A DNA stretch of 9,491 bases, taken from contig WTGT01000183.1 in assembly GCA_011523445.1 (NCBI GenBank), forward strand, positions 1 to 9,491, read 5' to 3'. Of the stretch, positions 6,211 to 9,491 are shown piece after piece (the first letter of the stretch is position 1; each line of letters starts with the position of its first letter). The stretch comes from Paracoccaceae bacterium (GTDB lineage Bacteria; Pseudomonadota; Alphaproteobacteria; Rhodobacterales; Rhodobacteraceae). The translations under genes and the position numbers were made by a program. A model generated the notes under the pieces. The model was given only the letters and a program-made list of their open reading frames with translations. It did no database searches and was not told the origin of the DNA.

Positions 6211-7428
6211 GTGACCAAACAACCACCATATTACGAATTTGTAGCAATGATTGCCTTGCTTTGGTCTCTGGTGGCTTTTGCTACTGATGCCGTATTGCCA
6301 TCCTTCCCTGCCATTGGCAGTGAGTTTGGTCTTTTGGATATAAACAATACCCAACTGGTGATCATTGTTTTTGTAGCTGGAACGGGTATTGGGCAGTTGA
6401 TCATGGGACCCCTTTCAGATTCCTTTGGCCGAAAGCCTATAACCAATTTGGGAATAATTCTGTTTGTTCTTGCGAGTGGATGGTCATTCTTCACGGATTC
6501 ATTTTATGGATTACTCCTGTCGCGTTTTGTACAGGGGTTAGGAATCTCTGCACCAAGAACAGTTACCCAGGCTTTGATACGTGACCTTTATAAAGGCAGG
6601 GACATGGCTCGTGTCATATCCCTTTCAATGATGCTTTTTGTACTGGTACCAGCAGTAGCACCATTTATTGGACAAACCATTATGCTTTCCCTGGGGTGGC
6701 GGTTTATATTCGTTTCGTTTCAGATAGTAGCGCTTGTTGCCCTAGTCTGGTTTATGATCAGGCAACCCGAAACACATCTCCCTCATCAGCGGATCAAATT
6801 CAGAACAGCCAACATTGCAAAATCAGTTGTAGAAGTATTCTCCTTCCCGAGGGTAATTATTTGTACAATCAGCCTTGCATTGGGATTAACCTGTATTTTT
6901 TCATACCTAGTCTCGGCCCAGCAGATTTATGTGGTCTGGCTGGATACCGGCCATGATTTTCCACTTTATTTTGCCATCGTCGCACTCATCTCAGGGAGTG
7001 CGAGCTTTCTGAATGCAGCACTCGTATTACGCTTGGGAATGTGGGCCTTATCAACATTCGGGTATTTTGCCATTTGCATGCTTTCACTTGTTTGTTCATT
7101 CATAATTATTACAGGTAATTTACCAATTCATTGGTTGTTGTGGCTGTTTATTGCATGGTCAGCCAGCATGTTTTTCCTACTTGGATTGTGTTTGGCCAAC
7201 CTTACTGCACTGGCTCTTGAACCGATGGGACATATTGCAGGTATAGCGGCATCGATTATTGGTGCTGTTTCTACGTTGATCTGCGTTGTTCTGTCCATTC
7301 CAATCGGTCAGCTATTTGATGGAACAGGATTGCCACTTATATTAGGTGTTGCTCTTTGTTCATCGGGGGCATTCATAGCGAATTTGACCCTGAGGCTTAA
7401 TCGTTTTTCGCTAAACCCTACCTGCTAG
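6211..7428 (+). CDS. MFS multidrug exporter, Bcr/CflA family (DHA1 type)
   Basis: Predicted inner-membrane proton-coupled antiporter that exports drugs or small metabolites; the substrate cannot be read from the sequence. The 405 residues are hydrophobic throughout, as expected for a 12-helix major facilitator. Family marks are Asp26 with LPSFPAI in helix 1 (Bcr-like ATDxxLPxxPAI), motif A GPLSDSFGRKP at 66-76 in the helix 2-3 loop, SRFVQG at 104-109 resembling motif B, APFIGQ at 150-155 in the motif C region, and EPMGHIAGIAAS at 337-348, which resembles the EPxGxxAGxAS signature of Bcr proteins. The start is GTG at 6211, with an in-frame TAA at 6181 limiting extension; ATG 6247 would cut into helix 1. 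The ribosome binding site is weak (AGAGC). The gene lies between mrcA and prfB with long spacers on both sides, which suggests an independent unit and perhaps a later insertion. Confidence 0.9.
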   Translation: MTKQPPYYEFVAMIALLWSLVAFATDAVLPSFPAIGSEFGLLDINNTQLVIIVFVAGTGIGQLIMGPLSDSFGRKPITNLGIILFVLASGWSFFTDSFYGLLLSRFVQGLGISAPRTVTQALIRDLYKGRDMARVISLSMMLFVLVPAVAPFIGQTIMLSLGWRFIFVSFQIVALVALVWFMIRQPETHLPHQRIKFRTANIAKSVVEVFSFPRVIICTISLALGLTCIFSYLVSAQQIYVVWLDTGHDFPLYFAIVALISGSASFLNAALVLRLGMWALSTFGYFAICMLSLVCSFIIITGNLPIHWLLWLFIAWSASMFFLLGLCLANLTALALEPMGHIAGIAASIIGAVSTLICVVLSIPIGQLFDGTGLPLILGVALCSSGAFIANLTLRLNRFSLNPTC

Positions 7429-7443
7429 TATGTTTATTGATGG

Positions 7444-7515
7444 TTCAACATCTATACTTCCTGATAGGAATAAAAAATAGAAATAACACTTATCAGGAGT
7501 TATTTTGATGTTGAA
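7444..7515. repeat. Nested imperfect inverted repeat between the MFS gene and prfB
   Basis: The outer arms TTCAACATC (7444-7452) and GATGTTGAA (7507-7515) are perfect complements over 9 bp. Inside them, 7456-7466 (ACTTCCTGATA) and 7491-7500 (TATCAGGAGT) pair over 10 bp with one bulged T. The two stems stack across a small internal loop and enclose a 24-base A-rich loop. The structure begins 16 bases after the MFS stop. Only a scattered T-rich stretch follows, so a Rho-independent terminator for the MFS gene is possible but imperfect. The right arm also overlaps the upstream part of the candidate prfB promoter, so an operator is an alternative. Confidence 0.55.
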
Positions 7516-7519
7516 TTTG

Positions 7520-7525
7520 TATAAT
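7520..7525 (+). promoter_or_regulatory. Candidate -10 box for prfB
   Basis: A perfect TATAAT stands 45 bases before the prfB ATG, preceded directly by TTTG. No good -35 lies at 16-18 bases; that region falls in the right arms of the nested inverted repeat. Transcription would start near 7532. GTTGAA at 7510-7515 and TTCAAC at 7528-7533 flank the box symmetrically, which could be a regulator site. Confidence 0.4.
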
Positions 7526-7570
7526 TCTTCAACTCGATGAATCGTTTTGTAATATGAAAAGTAAAATCGA

Positions 7571-8677
7571 ATGCGTACGGATACCCTCAAGTTACTGGAA
7601 GAAATCAACAATTCCCTGGACCTACTCAAGGAAAAAAACAAACGGGATGACTTGGAACAAAAACTCAATGACCTCAATACGAAAATAGAGGACCCTAAGT
7701 TATGGGATGATCAGCTTGCTGCAACTGCGATAATGAAGGAAAGACAAAGTATTATTGAAAGGATGGAAACATTTGAACGTTTACGATCGACAGTTGAAGA
7801 TAATACTGAACTGATTGAGTTGGGTGAGGAAGAGGGTGATGAGGAGATTGTTCTGGAAGCAGAAAAGTCAATCAGCGACCTGCATGTGGAAATCGAGAAA
7901 ATAGTTGTAGAAGCACTTCTTGATGATGAGGCAGATAAAAACGATGCCTTTCTTGAAATTAAGGCTGGTGCCGGTGGGACGGAGTCATGTGACTGGGCCC
8001 AGATGTTATCAAGAATGTATGAAAGATGGGCCCAGAGCCGGGGGTTCAAGATTGAACTGATATCTCAAAACAGAGATGCAGAAGCAGGGTTGCGGTCAAT
8101 TACTTTCAAAATAAAAGGCATGAATGCTTACGGGTGGTTGAAATCCGAATCCGGTGTTCATCGTTTGGTTCGTATTTCCCCATTTGACAGTGCTTCAAGG
8201 AGACATACATCCTTCAGTTCCGTTGGTGCCTTCCCAGTGATTGACGAAAACATAGAGATTGAAATCAATCCCAGTGATTTGCGAGTTGACACTTACCGCG
8301 CATCGGGAGCAGGTGGACAACATGTGAACAAAACAGATTCGGCTGTCAGAATGACACATCTTCCAACAGGAATTGTTGTAACTTCGTCTGAAAAATCACA
8401 ACACATGAACAGGGCCAATTGTATGGATGCCCTAAGGTCAAGACTTTATGAACTTGAACTTCGCAAACGCAACGAGAAGCAACAGGAATTGCATCAAAAC
8501 AAGGGGGAAGCGGGTTGGGGGAATCAAATTCGGTCGTATGTTCTGACGCCCTACCAAATGGTCAAGGATTTGCGAACCAATTTCGAATCACCAAATCCCC
8601 AAGCTGTACTTGATGGGGATTTGGATGGATTCATGGCTTCAGTATTGGCACATAATGCCGCTGGTCGTTCAAGATAA
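7571..8677 (+). CDS. prfB: Peptide chain release factor 2 (RF2)
   Basis: RF2 recognises UGA and UAA stop codons on the ribosome and triggers peptide release. The 368 residues include the acidic helical domain 1 (about 1-110), the stop-codon recognition tripeptide SPF at 203-205, and the catalytic GGQ at 248-250, whose Gln is normally methylated by PrmC. The C-terminal helical region contains WGNQIRSYVL at 316-325. The length is normal for the family. The gene is one uninterrupted frame: the UGA-dependent +1 frameshift site that regulates RF2 in E. coli is absent, as I recall is usual in Alphaproteobacteria. The Shine-Dalgarno is weak (GAAAAG at 7556-7561). RF2 genes are often found after mrcA in this class; here the MFS gene lies between them. 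The gene converges with the bactofilin gene. Confidence 0.96.
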   Translation: MRTDTLKLLEEINNSLDLLKEKNKRDDLEQKLNDLNTKIEDPKLWDDQLAATAIMKERQSIIERMETFERLRSTVEDNTELIELGEEEGDEEIVLEAEKSISDLHVEIEKIVVEALLDDEADKNDAFLEIKAGAGGTESCDWAQMLSRMYERWAQSRGFKIELISQNRDAEAGLRSITFKIKGMNAYGWLKSESGVHRLVRISPFDSASRRHTSFSSVGAFPVIDENIEIEINPSDLRVDTYRASGAGGQHVNKTDSAVRMTHLPTGIVVTSSEKSQHMNRANCMDALRSRLYELELRKRNEKQQELHQNKGEAGWGNQIRSYVLTPYQMVKDLRTNFESPNPQAVLDGDLDGFMASVLAHNAAGRSR

Positions 8678-8753
8678 TCGACTTGATTGAAATTTCCCTT
8701 GATTAAGGATGACCAAATCTGAAATGAACAGATGGGACAAAGCCTTTAAACGA
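8678..8753. other. Convergent junction between prfB and the bactofilin gene
   Basis: Two genes end tail to tail over 76 bases. The only stem I see is CCTT-GATT-AAGG at 8697-8708, four base pairs with no T-run on either side. No convincing intrinsic terminator is present, so the transcripts may overlap or end by Rho. Confidence 0.4.
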
Positions 8754-9305
8754 TTAAAACTTGCCTGGTAGTGGCTTTTGCAAGGGGGCAGGAGTTTTTG
8801 ACGGAGCAGCCGCTGTAGTTTTTTTGGCTCCGCTGTTGATTTCCTTTTTACCAGAAAACCCAAGGGGCTCTTCTGTGCGTTTTACGGTTCCCTCGAAATG
8901 TGCACCCGCTTCGATTGCAATTGTACCATGAATGATATCACCCTGTACCCGGGCAGACTTGTTCAATCGAATTTTTGCACCACGAACCTCGCCCTTGACG
9001 AATCCTTCCAAAATAGCCTCTTCAGCCCTGATATGGCCTTCAATCTCGGAAGTTTCCTTGACCGTTAATACACGGGCTGAAATATCACCCTCTACCTTAC
9101 CTTCAATGAGAATATCATGTGGTGTCTGAAGATTACCTACGATCTTGAGATCCTTTGATATAATTGAAGGGTTGTTTGAAGTTCGAGACTGGGAAACCGA
9201 TCCCGAGGGGGTCGGTCTTTGAATAGAACTAATTTCTGGCATGTTTTCATTCTCCTTTTGTTGGTTTTTGACAGGTTCTCTACTTTTTTCTTTAGATGCA
9301 AACAT
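8754..9305 (-). CDS. Bactofilin (polymer-forming cytoskeletal protein)
   Basis: Bactofilins assemble without nucleotide into filaments on the inner membrane and position cell-wall enzymes. The 183 residues have a polar, disordered N-terminus (1-46), a bactofilin/DUF583 core (about 48-142) with the short hydrophobic-glycine repeats of a right-handed beta-helix (IVGNL, IEGKVEGDI, IEGHI, LEGFVKGEV, VQGDI, FEGTV), and a Lys/Ala/Pro-rich tail (about 150-183). The ATG at 9305 lies one base after the stop of the upstream M23 peptidase gene, and GGAAG within the last codons of that gene serves as a ribosome binding site seven bases away. The pair is therefore almost certainly one operon. Pairing with an M23 peptidase suggests a scaffold for localised peptidoglycan remodelling, as known for CcmA and its Csd peptidases in Helicobacter. 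Confidence 0.93.
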   Translation of the reverse strand: MFASKEKSREPVKNQQKENENMPEISSIQRPTPSGSVSQSRTSNNPSIISKDLKIVGNLQTPHDILIEGKVEGDISARVLTVKETSEIEGHIRAEEAILEGFVKGEVRGAKIRLNKSARVQGDIIHGTIAIEAGAHFEGTVKRTEEPLGFSGKKEINSGAKKTTAAAPSKTPAPLQKPLPGKF

Positions 9306-9306
9306 T

Positions 9307-9491
9307 TTATACTTCCATGAATATAAGGGGATTTAACGCTTTTTTATTGCGTGTTATTTCATAATGCAAATGAGGTCCGGTTGAAATACCGGTAGAGCCA
9401 ACTGTACCAATTTTTTTATCATGGGCAACAAACTCACCATTCTTTACACTAATACTATTTAAATGGGCATAAACTGTTCGCAATCCAGAGA
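9307..9491 (-). CDS. M23 family (LytM-type) metallopeptidase, C-terminal part only
   Basis: The last 60 residues and the TAA stop (9309-9307) of a gene that continues past the right edge. The visible piece contains LRTVYAHL, with the active-site His of the M23 fold, then a KNGEFV...IGTVGSTG segment and GPHLHYE, whose HLH is the conserved HxH motif with a zinc ligand and a catalytic His. The first zinc ligands (HxxxD) and any signal peptide or membrane anchor lie outside the window. Members cleave peptidoglycan peptide crosslinks in the periplasm, although some are catalytically dead; the residues seen here are intact. It sits directly upstream of the bactofilin gene with a one-base gap, so the two are very likely co-transcribed and translationally coupled. 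Confidence 0.9.
   Translation of the reverse strand, partial: SGLRTVYAHLNSISVKNGEFVAHDKKIGTVGSTGISTGPHLHYEITRNKKALNPLIFMEV

Noticed and set aside
7554..7680. Programmed frameshift in prfB using the ATG at 7554
   Set aside because: The frame from 7554 contains no UGA slippery site near codon 26, and the frame from 7571 encodes the whole protein from its normal N-terminus.
7711..8049. 112-codon Ser-rich minus-strand frame in prfB
   Set aside because: Antisense shadow of the acidic coiled region of RF2.

Overview
The window reads as a stretch of alphaproteobacterial chromosome from a lineage of low to moderate G+C (judged by eye, not computed). The evidence is a long RNase E with a large insertion in its S1 domain, a PBP1A that ends in the GGLY tail I associate with alphaproteobacterial PBP1A, an RF2 gene without the programmed frameshift, and an M23 peptidase-bactofilin pair. 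I cannot name the genus; a free-living marine alphaproteobacterium is plausible but is a guess.

Layout, left to right. Positions 1-76 probably hold the first 25 codons of an unidentified minus-strand gene with a good ribosome binding site. RNase E (rne) follows on the minus strand, with its start best placed at 2635. A 517-base AT-rich region (2636-3152) then separates rne from the divergent gene for penicillin-binding protein 1A (mrcA, 3153-5795, plus). A 415-base gap leads to a Bcr/CflA-type major facilitator drug exporter (6211-7428, plus). A 142-base spacer with a nested inverted repeat and a perfect TATAAT box leads to prfB (RF2, 7571-8677, plus). After a 76-base convergent junction, the minus strand carries a bactofilin (8754-9305), whose start lies one base after the stop of an M23 metallopeptidase that runs off the right edge.

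Functionally, three of the genes belong to cell-wall growth and shape: PBP1A (peptidoglycan polymerase and crosslinker), the M23 enzyme (likely peptidoglycan endopeptidase) and the bactofilin (cytoskeletal scaffold). RNase E and RF2 are core RNA turnover and translation termination genes. From memory, many Alphaproteobacteria have the order rne / N-acetylmuramoyl-L-alanine amidase / mrcA / prfB. Here the amidase is absent and a transporter sits between mrcA and prfB, so the cluster looks like an eroded and interrupted version of a conserved block.

I found no defence system, mobile element, CRISPR array, tRNA or rRNA, and no convincing new multi-gene system. The points worth a second look are small: structured leaders upstream of prfB, rne and mrcA, a tiny ORF that overlaps the mrcA start, the rearranged rne-mrcA-prfB neighbourhood, and the unusual RNase E tail.
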